In this document: positions 1 to 9,483 of the stretch, piece by piece
How the letters are laid out: every line of letters starts with the position of its first letter
Position numbering within the stretch: the first letter of the stretch is position 1
Assembly (NCBI RefSeq): GCF_004923205.2
Contig: NZ_SELD02000005.1
Span: forward strand, 1-64,000
Direction of reading: 5' to 3'
DNA: 64,000 bases
Source: Paracoccus aeridis
GTDB taxonomy: Bacteria > Pseudomonadota > Alphaproteobacteria > Rhodobacterales > Rhodobacteraceae
Position numbers and translations under genes: made by a program
Notes under the pieces: generated by a model
Seen by the model: only the letters and a program-made list of their open reading frames with translations
Database searches by the model: none
What the model was told of the DNA's origin: nothing

Positions 1-1
1 A

Positions 2-718
2 TGCACTAAGATTACAAACGGACCACCTCAGGGGGGCAGGCCACTTAAGATGCACAAGGCAGGCCTTATCCAATGGCTGTTCCCGGCTCGTGGAGAAACA
101 TGTCCTAGGGTTCGTTTCCCCGAGTTCCGTGAATCCCGGCCTTGGGAGATGAAGCGATTGGATGAGATTTTAGTAGAACACGGCCAGAAAAGCACCGGAG
201 AGCAAGACGTTTTTTCCGTCTCGGTGCGAAAAGGTCTGGTTGATCAGATCGAACATCTGGGACGGCGGTTTGCGGCTGAGAGTACTGATCACTATAATTT
301 AGTTCAACCAGGTGATATTGTGTACACCAAAAGCCCCACTGGCGAGTTTCCATTGGGAATAATTAAGAAGAACCAGAATCCATTCAGTGTAACCGTATCA
401 CCTCTATATGGCGTTTTTTCTCCATTGAACGAGCACATAGGAGTTATTTTAGACGCATATTTTGAATCGCCCGAGAGAGCCCTGTTGTTTTTGGATCCTT
501 TGGTGCAAAAGGGAGCAAAAAATACGATCAACGTGAAGAACGAATCTTTCTTGTCCGGAGAGATCTGCCTGCCGCCGTCCGAGGATGAGCGACGAAAGAT
601 AGCCGACTGCCTGACCTCGCTCGACGAACTGATAACGGCGCAGGACAAAATGACGGCTGCACTGGGAGACCACAAGCGAGGCCTCCTGCAACAGCTCTTC
701 CCGCGGGAAGTCATTTAG
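2..718 (+). CDS. hsdS: Type I restriction-modification specificity subunit HsdS (5' end outside window)
   Basis: C-terminal part of the DNA-recognition subunit, which selects the target site for HsdM methylation and HsdR cleavage. The frame is open to the left edge of the window, so the first target-recognition domain is cut off; the ATG at 50 is internal. What remains is the central conserved region, the second target-recognition domain and the C-terminal conserved region. The two conserved regions show the internal repeat typical of HsdS: HKAGLIQWLFPARGE near the start and HKRGLLQQLFPREVI at the end. The last residues before the terminal repeat (SLDELITAQDKMTAAL) look like the spacer coiled coil. 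Base composition is clearly more AT-rich than the genes after 4 kb. Next gene starts 3 nt downstream. Confidence 0.9.
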   Translation, partial: CTKITNGPPQGGRPLKMHKAGLIQWLFPARGETCPRVRFPEFRESRPWEMKRLDEILVEHGQKSTGEQDVFSVSVRKGLVDQIEHLGRRFAAESTDHYNLVQPGDIVYTKSPTGEFPLGIIKKNQNPFSVTVSPLYGVFSPLNEHIGVILDAYFESPERALLFLDPLVQKGAKNTINVKNESFLSGEICLPPSEDERRKIADCLTSLDELITAQDKMTAALGDHKRGLLQQLFPREVI

Positions 719-721
719 CCC

Positions 722-1861
722 ATGGCAGAGCCGCAGAAATTTCCTGATCTTGACGCGCTGGCAGTGCAACTGCGCCAGCAGATCGAGGACAGAAACAAGA
801 AGGTCACCCTGATATTTGCCCACAACGGCACTGGCAAGACGCGTCTGTCGATGGCCTTCAAGGAGCTTGGCAAACAGCGCGATGCCGAAGGCCAGGTCAC
901 GGCACGCGATACGCTCTACTTCAACGCCTTCACCGAAGACCTGTTCAGCTGGGACAACGACCTCGAGCACGACCGCGCGCGGGTGCTGCGAATGAACACC
1001 GACTCGGCCTTTTTTGGCGGGCTCGCCGAGCTTGAGATGGAAAACCGCATCCGCCCGATGCTGCGGCGCTATTGCGATTTTGATTTCCAGATCGACTATG
1101 ATGAAGGTGTCATCAGTTTCTTCCGTGATCTACGAGCCCGCAAGGAAGACGGCACTTTCGAGACCGTTCGCCACGACAACATCAAGATCTCGCGTGGTGA
1201 GGAGAATGTATTCATCTGGTCCTTCTTTTTGGCCGTGGCGCAGCTCGCAATCGATGGACAGGAAGCCTATGACTGGGTGAGATATTTTTACATCGACGAC
1301 CCCATCTCATCTCTTGATGAGAATAACGCTATCGCCGTCGCGGCCAATCTGGCGAGGATGCTGAAAGAGCAGGACCGGCTTAAGGTGGTGATCTCGTCGC
1401 ACCACACGTTGTTCTTCAACGTTCTATGCAATGAACTGAACAAGCCGCAACGGTACTTCCTGAGCTGCGACGGCGAGCACTGGCAGCTGCGCGATACCGG
1501 CAACACGCCTCGTTTCTACCACGTTGCGATGCTCAAGGAGCTGCACGACGCTGCCCAGTCGGGGCAGCTGCTCACCTATCACTTCACCATCCTGCGCAGC
1601 ATCATGGAAAAGACTGCGACGTTCCATGGGTTCAACCACTTCGGCGATGTGATGAAGCGGGATCCGGGTGACGAGGATGGCACCTTGCATTTCCGATATG
1701 TCCAACTTCTGAGCCATGGCAACTATTCGCTCTTTGAGCCCGCTGAAATGATGGAAGAAAACAAGAGAATCTTTCGCTCAATTCTGGACGACTTCATGAA
1801 CAATTATCGCTTCAACCCCGCTCTTTTTCCGGCGGATCAAGCGGCGGAGGACGTGGCATGA
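722..1861 (+). CDS. PrrC-like ABC-type ATPase / candidate anticodon nuclease in hsd locus
   Basis: 379-residue protein between hsdS and hsdM. ATPase motifs seen: Walker A AHNGTGKT (33-40), a signature-like ISRGEEN (156-162), Walker B FYIDDPISSLD (189-199) and a switch-like SSHH (225-228). The DDPISSLD form is typical of the AAA_13/PrrC/RloC group. The C-terminal part carries R292-x3-E296 and a later SHG with H332. PrrC anticodon nuclease uses Arg320, Glu324 and His356, the same R-x3-E spacing with a His about 36-40 residues on. In E. coli, PrrC sits beside a type I system and cuts tRNA-Lys when that system is inhibited. A similar role here is inference; it could also be an RloA-type ATPase without nuclease activity. 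Its stop overlaps hsdM by ATGA, so the genes are co-translated. Confidence 0.72.
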   Translation: MAEPQKFPDLDALAVQLRQQIEDRNKKVTLIFAHNGTGKTRLSMAFKELGKQRDAEGQVTARDTLYFNAFTEDLFSWDNDLEHDRARVLRMNTDSAFFGGLAELEMENRIRPMLRRYCDFDFQIDYDEGVISFFRDLRARKEDGTFETVRHDNIKISRGEENVFIWSFFLAVAQLAIDGQEAYDWVRYFYIDDPISSLDENNAIAVAANLARMLKEQDRLKVVISSHHTLFFNVLCNELNKPQRYFLSCDGEHWQLRDTGNTPRFYHVAMLKELHDAAQSGQLLTYHFTILRSIMEKTATFHGFNHFGDVMKRDPGDEDGTLHFRYVQLLSHGNYSLFEPAEMMEENKRIFRSILDDFMNNYRFNPALFPADQAAEDVA

Positions 1862-3492
1862 CCGAACAAGATCAAATCCGTTTGGGCAAGACGCTTTGGG
1901 GCATAGCCAACGATCTGCGTGGGGCAATGAACGCGGACGATTTCCGGGACTACATGCTTTCGTTCCTGTTTCTTCGCTACCTGTCGGACAACTACGAAGA
2001 GGCAGCAAAGGCAGAACTCGGGCCCGACTGGCCGGCCCTCTCAGCGGACGATCGCCGTTCGCCGCTGTCGGTCTGGTATGCGCAAAACCCTGAAGACACG
2101 GACGAGTTCGAAGACGTCATGCGCCGCAAGGTGCACTACGTCATCGAACCTCCCCATCTCTGGAGTTCCATCGCCGAGATGGCGCGCACCCAGGACGATG
2201 ACCTGCTGCGGACACTACAGCGCGGCTTCAAGTTCATCGAGACCGAGTCGTTCTCGAGCAGCTTCCAAGGGCTGTTTTCCGAGATCAATCTGGACTCTGA
2301 AAAGCTTGGGAGGGCCTATCAGCAGCGCAATGCGCGCCTGTGCACGATCATCCAGAAGATCGCCGAGGGTCTGGCCCAGTTCCCGCGGGACCGTGACCTT
2401 CTGGGAGATGCCTACGAGTATCTGATTGGTCAGTTCGCGGCCGGCTCCGGTAAGAAGGCCGGGGAGTTCTATACGCCTCAGGAGATATCGAGCATTCTGT
2501 CAGGAATCGTGACGCTCGATAGTCAAGACCCGGCTTCGGGCAGGCGCGCAAAGCTGAACCGCGTATACGACTTCGCCTGCGGCTCGGGCTCCCTGTTGCT
2601 TAACGTCCGACGACACATGGGCAACCATGGCATTGGCAAGCTTTATGGGCAGGAGAAGAACATCACGACGTACAATCTTGCCCGAATGAACATGCTGCTG
2701 CATGGCATGCGCGATACTGAGTTCGACATCCACCACGGTGACAGTCTCGAAAATGACTGGGACATCCTGCGAGAACCAAACCCGGCCAAGAAGGTCGAAT
2801 TTGACGCCGTGGTCGCCAATCCGCCGTTCAGCTATCGCTGGAGCCCGACCGAGGAGATGGCCAAGGACTTCCGCTTCAAGAACCACGGCCTCGCGCCGAA
2901 GTCAGCGGCCGATCTCGGATTCCTTCTGCATGGGCTCCACTACCTGGCGCGCGACGGAGCCATGGCGATCATACTCCCGCATGGCGTTCTTTTCCGCGGC
3001 GGAACCGAGAAGGCGATACGCACAAAGCTGCTGAAGGACGGAAACATCGACACTGTGATCGGCCTGCCGTCCAAGCTCTTCTATTCCACTGGGATCCCCG
3101 TTTGCATTCTGGTTCTCAAGAAGTGTAAGCGCACGGACGATGTATTGTTCATCAACGCGGCCGAGCTCTATAAGCCGGGCAAACGCCAGAACTCGCTGCT
3201 GCCAGCGCACATCAAGGAAATTGTTGAAACCTATCAGAATCGGACTGAGAAGGAGAGATTCTCGCGGCTCGTTGCCCTTGATGAGATTGAAAACGAGCAC
3301 GACTTCAATCTCAACATTTCACGTTACGTCAGCACAGGAGAGCCGGAGGAAGAGGTCGATCTTGATGCCGTCTACGAACAGCTTTCAGGCTTGCAGGAAC
3401 TGATTGGGTCAGCGGCACAGCGCCACAACGGCTACCTCAAAGAGCTGGGCCTGCCATCGTTGCCTCTCGATCCTGAGAAACGGTCGGACTGA
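1858..3492 (+). CDS. hsdM: Type I restriction-modification N6-adenine methyltransferase subunit HsdM
   Basis: Methylates adenine in the recognition sequence given by HsdS, using S-adenosylmethionine, and is part of the M2S1 methylase and R2M2S1 restriction complexes. The 544-residue protein has the usual N-terminal helical HsdM domain (LWGIANDLRGAM... through about residue 170), then GEFYTP (202-207), SAM-binding motif I FACGSG (239-244) and catalytic motif IV NPPF (321-324). Length is normal for the family. Start ATG overlaps the preceding stop (ATGA). No hsdR follows; the motor/nuclease subunit, if present, must lie left of the window, because the next gene to the right is a tRNA on the other strand. 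Confidence 0.95.
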   Translation: MTEQDQIRLGKTLWGIANDLRGAMNADDFRDYMLSFLFLRYLSDNYEEAAKAELGPDWPALSADDRRSPLSVWYAQNPEDTDEFEDVMRRKVHYVIEPPHLWSSIAEMARTQDDDLLRTLQRGFKFIETESFSSSFQGLFSEINLDSEKLGRAYQQRNARLCTIIQKIAEGLAQFPRDRDLLGDAYEYLIGQFAAGSGKKAGEFYTPQEISSILSGIVTLDSQDPASGRRAKLNRVYDFACGSGSLLLNVRRHMGNHGIGKLYGQEKNITTYNLARMNMLLHGMRDTEFDIHHGDSLENDWDILREPNPAKKVEFDAVVANPPFSYRWSPTEEMAKDFRFKNHGLAPKSAADLGFLLHGLHYLARDGAMAIILPHGVLFRGGTEKAIRTKLLKDGNIDTVIGLPSKLFYSTGIPVCILVLKKCKRTDDVLFINAAELYKPGKRQNSLLPAHIKEIVETYQNRTEKERFSRLVALDEIENEHDFNLNISRYVSTGEPEEEVDLDAVYEQLSGLQELIGSAAQRHNGYLKELGLPSLPLDPEKRSD

Positions 3493-3844
3493 GGCCCCGG
3501 CGTGGGCCCGATTGGCCAACCCCAACTGGTGGAAGGCCCGTTTGGTCAGTCTTGTGGCAGCAGTTTTTGTCGCTGGAAAACGTTCGATCTCCGTTCCATC
3601 TCGGGCGAATGCCACCGGCGTCGAAGTGTTCAGGTTGAGCTCGGAAAAACATCGCAATACCAGTGGCTTGAAAGCTATTCACCAAATCGGCGCAGTCATT
3701 AGGTCCGGAGAATATCGGCCCTGAGAGACCACTTCCGGGCCACCTGGCATCGGGGTCAGTGCTCAGCCCCACCCGCATAACCCTTGAATATAACGGCAAA
3801 ATCCGGCCGCGGCCGGATCGGGAGAACGCTTTCGCGGGGGCAAG
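3493..3844. other. Intergenic stretch between hsdM and tRNA-Ser
   Basis: About 350 bp without a gene I can recognise. Composition is intermediate between the AT-richer hsd genes and the GC-rich core. Short open frames on both strands have no recognisable motif or ribosome-binding site. The position directly 3' of a tRNA gene is where an attachment-site remnant or decayed mobile-element sequence would be expected, but I cannot identify a repeat of the tRNA 3' end here. Confidence 0.5.
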
Positions 3845-3934
3845 TGGCGGAGGCGGTGGGATTCGAACCCACGGTGGGCGTTCACCCACGTCGGTTTTCA
3901 AGACCGGTGCATTAAACCACTCTGCCACGCCTCC
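3845..3934 (-). tRNA. tRNA-Ser (anticodon UGA)
   Basis: Read on the minus strand, the gene starts GGAGGCG and ends CGCCTCC-G-CCA, a perfect 7-bp acceptor stem with encoded CCA. It has a D-arm, an anticodon loop reading CTTGAAA (anticodon TGA), the long variable arm expected of a class II serine tRNA, and a T-arm with GTTCGAATC. Total length is 90 nt including CCA. Its 3' end points toward the hsd genes, the side on which tRNA-integrating elements insert. Confidence 0.97.
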
Positions 3935-4131
3935 CGCAGCGCGTCTGGTTACCGCAGGGCGCAGGTGCCGGCAAGCGCCCGCGTGGTCTCGCCGCTTGCC
4001 CGCGGCGCCGCCCGCTGCTAAGCCCGCCCCATGAACGCGCGTGCCGCCACCGCCGCCTGCATTACCGCCTGACGCTAGCACCGGCGGGCCGTTCATGCGT
4101 GACCATTGAACCCCGCCCTCGGGGAACTGAC

Positions 4132-5526
4132 ATGGTCGAGATCAAGCTGACGAACACGCGCACCCGCCGGAAAGAGGCGTTCGCCCCCATCGATCCCGAT
4201 CGCGTCCGCATGTATCTGTGCGGGCCGACCGTCTACGACCGGGCCCATCTGGGGAACGCGCGGCCGGTGGTGGTGTTCGACGTGCTCTACCGGCTGCTCC
4301 GCCATGTCTACGGCGAGGACCGCGTCACCTACGTCCGCAACTTCACCGACGTCGACGACAAGATCAACGCGCGCGCGGCCGAGACGGGGCGGCCGATCCG
4401 TGACATCACGGACGAGACGATCGGCTGGTACCACGACGACATGGACGCGCTCGGCGCGCGGCGCCCCGATCACGAACCGCGGGCGACCGACTACATCTCG
4501 CAGATGATCGCGATGACCGCGGACCTGATCGCGAAGGGCCACGCCTACGAGGCCGAAGGCCACGTGCTGTTCGACGTACGGTCGTTTCCCGACTACGGCA
4601 GGCTCTCGGGGCGGTCGGTCGACGACATGATCGCCGGCGCGCGGGTCGAGGTTGCGCCGTTCAAGCGCGACCCGATGGACTTCGTGCTGTGGAAGCCGTC
4701 GCCGGGCGACCTTCCCGGCTGGGACAGCCCGTGGGGACGCGGTCGCCCCGGCTGGCACATCGAGTGCTCCGCCATGTCGCAGGCGCTGCTCGGCGACAGC
4801 TTCGACATCCACGGCGGCGGCATCGACCTGCAGTTCCCGCACCACGAGAACGAGATCGCGCAAAGCTGCTGCGCCAACCCCCACGCCGACTTCGCCCGCG
4901 TCTGGCTGCATAACGAGATGCTGCAGGTCGAGGGCCGGAAGATGTCGAAGTCGCTCGGCAACTTCTTCACCGTGCGCGACCTGCTGGACCAGGGCATCCC
5001 CGGCGAGGTGATCCGCTTCGTCTTCCTGATGACGCATTACCGCAAGCCGATGGACTGGACCGCCGAGAAGGCGCGCGAGGCCGAAGCGACGCTTCGCAGG
5101 TGGCACGCGCTGGTGGCGGGGGCGGAGGATCGCGGGATCGTCGACGCCGGGATCGTGGACCTGCTCGCCGACGACCTGAACACCGCCGGAGCGCTGGCGC
5201 GGCTTCATGCGATGGCGCGCGAACTGGTCGAGGACCAGAGCCCCGACGGCGCGGGCAAGGGGGTCTTCCTCGCCTCGGCCCGGCTGCTGGGGCTGATGCT
5301 GCCGGGCATGGACGGCTGGCTTGCAGCGGGGCCGGATCTCTCGGCACTGGCCGCGCGGCTGGTCCGGTTGCGCGAGGAGGCGAAGGCCACCCGGGACTTC
5401 GCCGCGCTCGACGCATTCAAGGCGGCGCTGATCGATGCTGGAGTCACCATCCGCATGAACCGCGACGGGGTGGAGCTCGACCCTTCGCCGTCGTTCGACG
5501 CGGCCAAGCTCGACGCGCTGCCATGA
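4132..5526 (+). CDS. cysS: Cysteinyl-tRNA synthetase
   Basis: Class I aminoacyl-tRNA synthetase that charges tRNA-Cys in the cytoplasm. The HIGH-type motif is HLGN (39-42) and the KMSKS motif begins at K270. C30 in YLCGPTVY is one of the zinc ligands that select cysteine, and later Cys/His residues in HIECSAMS and HHENEIAQS supply the rest. 464 residues, normal length. I chose the ATG at 4132, with GGGGAA just upstream, over a GTG at 4099 that would add 11 residues unlike the family start (MVEIKLTNT). The stop overlaps the cimA start (ATGA), a pairing I associate with Rhodobacterales genomes. Confidence 0.97.
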   Translation: MVEIKLTNTRTRRKEAFAPIDPDRVRMYLCGPTVYDRAHLGNARPVVVFDVLYRLLRHVYGEDRVTYVRNFTDVDDKINARAAETGRPIRDITDETIGWYHDDMDALGARRPDHEPRATDYISQMIAMTADLIAKGHAYEAEGHVLFDVRSFPDYGRLSGRSVDDMIAGARVEVAPFKRDPMDFVLWKPSPGDLPGWDSPWGRGRPGWHIECSAMSQALLGDSFDIHGGGIDLQFPHHENEIAQSCCANPHADFARVWLHNEMLQVEGRKMSKSLGNFFTVRDLLDQGIPGEVIRFVFLMTHYRKPMDWTAEKAREAEATLRRWHALVAGAEDRGIVDAGIVDLLADDLNTAGALARLHAMARELVEDQSPDGAGKGVFLASARLLGLMLPGMDGWLAAGPDLSALAARLVRLREEAKATRDFAALDAFKAALIDAGVTIRMNRDGVELDPSPSFDAAKLDALP

Positions 5527-7151
5527 CCGGGCGGCTCTACCTCTACGACACGACGCTGCGCGACGGGCAGCAGACGCAGGGCGTGCAGTTCTCGGCCGCC
5601 GAGAAGGCCGAGATCGCCGGGATGCTCGACGAGCTCGGCGTGGACTACATCGAGGGCGGCTGGCCCGGTGCGAACCCGACCGACAGCGACTTCTTCGCCG
5701 CCGCCCCGGCGACCCGCGCCACCATGACCGCCTTCGGCATGACCCGCCGCGCCGGGCGCTCGGCGGAAAACGACGACGTGCTCGCCGCGGTGCTGGACGC
5801 CGGGACGCCTGCGGTGTGTCTCGTCGGCAAGGCCCACGACTATCACGTGACCGAGGCGCTGGGGACGACGCTCGAGGACAATCTCAAGGGCATCTCGGCC
5901 TCGGTCGCGCATGTCGTGGCGAAAGGGCGCGAGGCGATCTTCGACGCCGAGCATTTCTTCGATGGCTACGGGGCCGATCCCGCCTATGCGCTGGCCTGCG
6001 TCCACGCCGCCCGCGACGCGGGCGCGCGCTGGGTCGTCCTGTGCGACACCAACGGCGGAACGCTGCCCGGCGACGTGGGGCGGATCGTGGCCGAGGTGAT
6101 CGCGTCTGGCATCCCCGGCGACTGCCTGGGCATCCACTGCCACGACGACACCGGCAACGCCGTCGCCTGCACGCTGGCGGCGGTCGAGGCGGGCGTGCGG
6201 CAGGTGCAGGGCACGCTCAACGGCCTGGGCGAGCGCTGCGGCAACGCCAGCCTTACATCGCTGATCCCCACGCTGATGCTGAAGGAGCCGTTCCGCTCGA
6301 CCGTGGCGGTCGGTGTCACGGAAAAGGGGTTGGCGCGGCTGACCCGGATCTCGCGCCGGCTGGACGAGATCCTGAACCGCGCCCCGTCGCGCCCCGCGCC
6401 CTATGTCGGCGTCTCTGCCTTCGCCCACAAGGCGGGGTTGCACGCCAGCGCGATCCTGAAATCGCCCCGCACCTACGAGCATGTCGACCCCGGCGTCGTC
6501 GGCAACGAGCGCGTGATCCCGATGTCGAACCAGGCCGGGCAGTCGAACCTGCGCGCGCGGCTCGAGGGCGGCGGGATCGCGGTCGATCCGGCCGATCCGG
6601 CGCTGACCCGCATCCTCGATCTGGTGAAGACGCGCGAGGATCAGGGCTACGCCTATGATGGCGCGCAAGCCTCGTTCGAGCTGCTGGCGCTGGATGAACT
6701 CGGCCGCCTGCCCGAGCTGTTCGACGTCGAACGCTACCGCGTCACGGTGGAGCGGCGGCTGAACGCCGTGGGCCGCCGGATTTCGGTCGCCGAGGCGGTG
6801 GTGACGGTCCGCCTGGGCGACAGCCGCGTGATGTCGGCCAGCGACGGCGCGGACCAGGAGGGCGGCGACCGCGGCCCGGTCCACGCGCTCTGGGCGGCGC
6901 TTGCCAAGGATCTGGGGCCGTGGCAGGCCTCGATCGACGACATGGCGCTGGCCGATTTCCGCGTCCGGATCATCGGCGCGGGCACCGACGCGGTCACACG
7001 CGTCATCATCGATTCGGTCGACGGGGCAGGGCGGTCGTGGTCGACCGTCGGCGTCTCGGCCAACATCGTCGATGCGAGCTTCGAGGCGCTGGTGGACGCG
7101 ATCCGCTGGAAGCTGGTGCGGGACGGCGTCGCCGGGGCCGCGGGCGGATGA
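5523..7151 (+). CDS. cimA: Citramalate synthase (CimA family)
   Basis: DRE-TIM metallolyase of the 2-isopropylmalate/homocitrate/citramalate synthase group. The CimA branch condenses pyruvate with acetyl-CoA to give (R)-citramalate, a threonine-independent entry to isoleucine. The N-terminal motif [17 protein letters not shown] holds the metal- and substrate-binding residues; HCHDDTGNA gives the metal-binding histidines, followed by [13 protein letters not shown]. The last ~130 residues resemble the LeuA-type regulatory dimer domain. The protein has 542 residues. The ATG overlaps the cysS stop; an earlier in-frame start lies inside cysS and is not credible. The next gene overlaps the stop in the same way. 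Exact substrate is inferred from subfamily resemblance. Confidence 0.88.
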   Translation: MTGRLYLYDTTLRDGQQTQGVQFSAAEKAEIAGMLDELGVDYIEGGWPGANPTDSDFFAAAPATRATMTAFGMTRRAGRSAENDDVLAAVLDAGTPAVCLVGKAHDYHVTEALGTTLEDNLKGISASVAHVVAKGREAIFDAEHFFDGYGADPAYALACVHAARDAGARWVVLCDTNGGTLPGDVGRIVAEVIASGIPGDCLGIHCHDDTGNAVACTLAAVEAGVRQVQGTLNGLGERCGNASLTSLIPTLMLKEPFRSTVAVGVTEKGLARLTRISRRLDEILNRAPSRPAPYVGVSAFAHKAGLHASAILKSPRTYEHVDPGVVGNERVIPMSNQAGQSNLRARLEGGGIAVDPADPALTRILDLVKTREDQGYAYDGAQASFELLALDELGRLPELFDVERYRVTVERRLNAVGRRISVAEAVVTVRLGDSRVMSASDGADQEGGDRGPVHALWAALAKDLGPWQASIDDMALADFRVRIIGAGTDAVTRVIIDSVDGAGRSWSTVGVSANIVDASFEALVDAIRWKLVRDGVAGAAGG

Positions 7152-7912
7152 CTAACGCCACGTCCCCGTTGCTGGCGGATGCCCTGCGCCGCGACGATCC
7201 CGACCGCCACGCGATCGCGCTGCTGGCGCCAAGGGTGGCGCGGGCGAGGCTGCTGACGCTCTATGCGCTGAACCTCGAACTCGCCCGCACACCGCTGGGC
7301 GCGCGCGATCCGGTGCTGGCCCAGATGCGGGTGCAGTGGTGGGTGGAGCGGCTGGGGGACACCGCATCCCACCCGCCGCCGCCGCACGAGTTGCTGACAC
7401 CGCTTCATGCCGCATGGGGTCCGGACGCGGCGGCGCTGGTTCCGCTGGCCGAGGGCCGCATGCGCGACGCCGAGCGGCGCCCGTTCGAGGATGCGGACGA
7501 GCTTTGCGCCTATGTCGACGGAACCGCCGGCGCGCTGATGGCCGCGGCGGGGCGCGCGGTGGGGATGCCTTGCAGCGCGTCCGGTGCCGTCGCCGCGCAG
7601 GCACGGGGGGCGGGGCTCGCGGCATGGCTCTCGGCCGAGCCGCAGCTGTCGGATCTGGGCATGGGGCTGGCGCGGCCGTCGCTGCGCGACGAAATCGCGC
7701 GGCGCGGCATCGCGGCCTTTGCCCAGGCGCGGGCAGGGCGCGCCGCCGTGCCGCGCCCGCTTGGCGTGATCCTGTTTCCCGGCGCGGGTGCCGGCCTGCT
7801 GCTTCGCACGCTTGCGGCGGGGGGTGCGCTGCCTGCCCCGCCCTCGGAGTTCGCGCGCAGGGCGGCGCTTCTGCGGCTTGCGCTGACGGGGCGCTGGTGG
7901 GTCGGGCGTTAA
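7148..7912 (+). CDS. Squalene/phytoene synthase-family protein, probably non-classical
   Basis: 254-residue all-helical protein resembling the trans-isoprenyl synthase fold of squalene/phytoene synthases. The segment LLTLYALNLELARTP followed by MRVQWWVERLGD matches the divergent branch that includes mitochondrial NDUFAF6, rather than true phytoene synthases. I do not see two clear Asp-rich DxxxD motifs, so prenyl-transfer activity is doubtful. NDUFAF6 acts in respiratory complex I assembly; a similar role here is possible but only inferred. Starts with ATGA overlap on cimA, so it is probably translated from the cysS-cimA transcript. Confidence 0.7.
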   Translation: MTNATSPLLADALRRDDPDRHAIALLAPRVARARLLTLYALNLELARTPLGARDPVLAQMRVQWWVERLGDTASHPPPPHELLTPLHAAWGPDAAALVPLAEGRMRDAERRPFEDADELCAYVDGTAGALMAAAGRAVGMPCSASGAVAAQARGAGLAAWLSAEPQLSDLGMGLARPSLRDEIARRGIAAFAQARAGRAAVPRPLGVILFPGAGAGLLLRTLAAGGALPAPPSEFARRAALLRLALTGRWWVGR

Positions 7913-8017
7913 GCGGATCTTCAGCTTTCCATGCGAGACACTGCGCCGTCCCCGTCAAGGATTCGCGATGTCCAGATCCTGCCGCACCCAGCCCTCCCTT
8001 CGGTCCGGCCCCCGGGC

Positions 8018-9073
8018 ATGAGGCGCGTCCGGGTCCTCGTCATCGACGACAGCCTGACCATGCGCCGGCTGATCGGATTGGCGTTGTCCGCCGACAAGCG
8101 GATCGAGGTTGTGGGCGAGGCGTGCAATCCGCTTCAGGCCCGCCGCAAGATCGCGGATCTCAGGCCGGACGTGCTGACGCTGGATGTCGAGATGCCGGAC
8201 GAATCCGGGCTCGTCTTCCTCCGCAGCCTGATGACGGTGCGGCCGATGCCGGTGATCATGGTGTCGTCGGGCACCCACGCCGGCAGCGCCGCCGCGATCG
8301 AGGCGCTGTCGCTCGGTGCCGTCGATTGCGTTGGCAAGCCCGCAAGCGCCGACACGGCGGCAAGCTTCGCCATGCTGCCGGACCTCGTCGTGGCTGCAGC
8401 AGACGCGCGCGTCCGCCCGCGGCTGGTCGGGTCCGGCGCCGCCCACGCCGCGACGATCATCGGCGACCCCGGGCATTTCGCGTGGAACGGCCGCTTCGTC
8501 CTGATCGGCGCGTCGACCGGCGGGGTCGAGGCGCTGGAACAGATCCTGTCCCGCTACCCGGCGAACTGCCCGCCCACGCTCATCACCCAGCACATGCCGG
8601 CGGAGTTCCTGGCGAGCCTCGCGCAGCGGCTGAACCGGGCGATGGCGCCCAGGGTGTCGCTGGCCTTCGACGGCGCGCTGCTGCTGCAGGGTCACGTCTA
8701 CATCGCGCCCGGCGCCGACACCCACCTTGTCGTCGACAACCCGCGCTCGCCCGTCTGCCGGCTCCAGGCGGGGGAAAAGCGCAACTGCCACCGCCCTTCC
8801 GCCGACGTGCTCTTCGAATCTGGTGCGGCGCTTGCGCACCGCGCGGTCGGCGTCATCCTGACCGGGATGGGCAACGATGGCGCCGCGGGGCTTCTGCGGA
8901 TGCGCCACGCGGGCTCGACCTGCCTTGCGCAGGATCGCGACAGCTCCGTCGTCTGGGGAATGCCCCGCGTCGCGCAGGAGATCGGCGCCGCCGAGCATGT
9001 CGTCCCCCTGCTGCAGATGGGACGGGAGATCCTGCGGGCAACCAGCCTTCGCGCCCGGGTGCCGCTGCGTTGA
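8018..9073 (+). CDS. cheB: Chemotaxis protein-glutamate methylesterase CheB (receiver plus esterase)
   Basis: Removes methyl groups from, and deamidates, chemoreceptors when its receiver is phosphorylated by CheA. The N-terminal receiver has acidic D10/D11 and phospho-acceptor D56 (TLDVEMPD). The C-terminal methylesterase has the Ser-His-Asp triad at S166 (GASTGG), H192 (TQHMP) and D287 (GNDGAAG). 351 residues from the ATG at 8018 (MRRVRVLVIDDS), the usual start of the receiver; an ATG at 7931 would add 29 residues of low complexity. It is an orphan here: no cheR, cheA or cheW is adjacent, so it probably serves a chemosensory set encoded elsewhere. Confidence 0.88.
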   Translation: MRRVRVLVIDDSLTMRRLIGLALSADKRIEVVGEACNPLQARRKIADLRPDVLTLDVEMPDESGLVFLRSLMTVRPMPVIMVSSGTHAGSAAAIEALSLGAVDCVGKPASADTAASFAMLPDLVVAAADARVRPRLVGSGAAHAATIIGDPGHFAWNGRFVLIGASTGGVEALEQILSRYPANCPPTLITQHMPAEFLASLAQRLNRAMAPRVSLAFDGALLLQGHVYIAPGADTHLVVDNPRSPVCRLQAGEKRNCHRPSADVLFESGAALAHRAVGVILTGMGNDGAAGLLRMRHAGSTCLAQDRDSSVVWGMPRVAQEIGAAEHVVPLLQMGREILRATSLRARVPLR

Positions 9074-9094
9074 AGGCGCGCGGGGCGGACGGCG

Positions 9095-9337
9095 TCAGCG
9101 CCGCGTCATCCGGTAGTTGCCCTCGGGCAGGTTCAGCGCCGCGCGCAGTTCGTCCAGCTGCTCGATGCTGAGGACGACCGCGGTCAGCAGGTCGCCGTCG
9201 TCGGACGCCTGCGCCACGACCACGCGGTCGTCGAAGGCGGTGATGACCACGTCCTCGAACAAGGGCCGGCTGCCCTGCCGCACCTCGTCGATCAGGGTAA
9301 TGACCGTCGAATCGAACTCGTGTTCGATGGTGAACAT
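9095..9337 (-). CDS. Conserved-looking small protein, function unknown
   Basis: 80-residue acidic protein beginning MFTIEHEFDSTVITLIDE, convergent with cheB. The start is supported by an AAAGGAC ribosome-binding site about 6 nt upstream. Composition is balanced (alternating hydrophobic and acidic strands, then a helix SIEQLDELRAALNL), with no signal peptide or membrane segment. I do not recognise the family. The good ribosome-binding site and sensible amino-acid composition argue that it is real; nothing in it tells the function. Confidence 0.6.
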   Translation of the reverse strand: MFTIEHEFDSTVITLIDEVRQGSRPLFEDVVITAFDDRVVVAQASDDGDLLTAVVLSIEQLDELRAALNLPEGNYRMTRR

Positions 9338-9483
9338 GCGGCGTCCTTTCCGTCGGGCCGTGCCGCAACTGAACGGCGCGCCCGAACATTCGCGTGAACC
9401 TTGCCAAACTGCAACCGCGGCCGTGGCGCGCCCCGCGGTTCCTGACTAAGGTGCGCCCGACCCGAGAAGCATGCGAGCGGCAG

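Noticed and set aside
3493-3844. Possible att-site remnant or transposase fragment between hsdM and tRNA-Ser
   Set aside because: No copy of the tRNA 3' end and no recognisable protein; only the position is suggestive.
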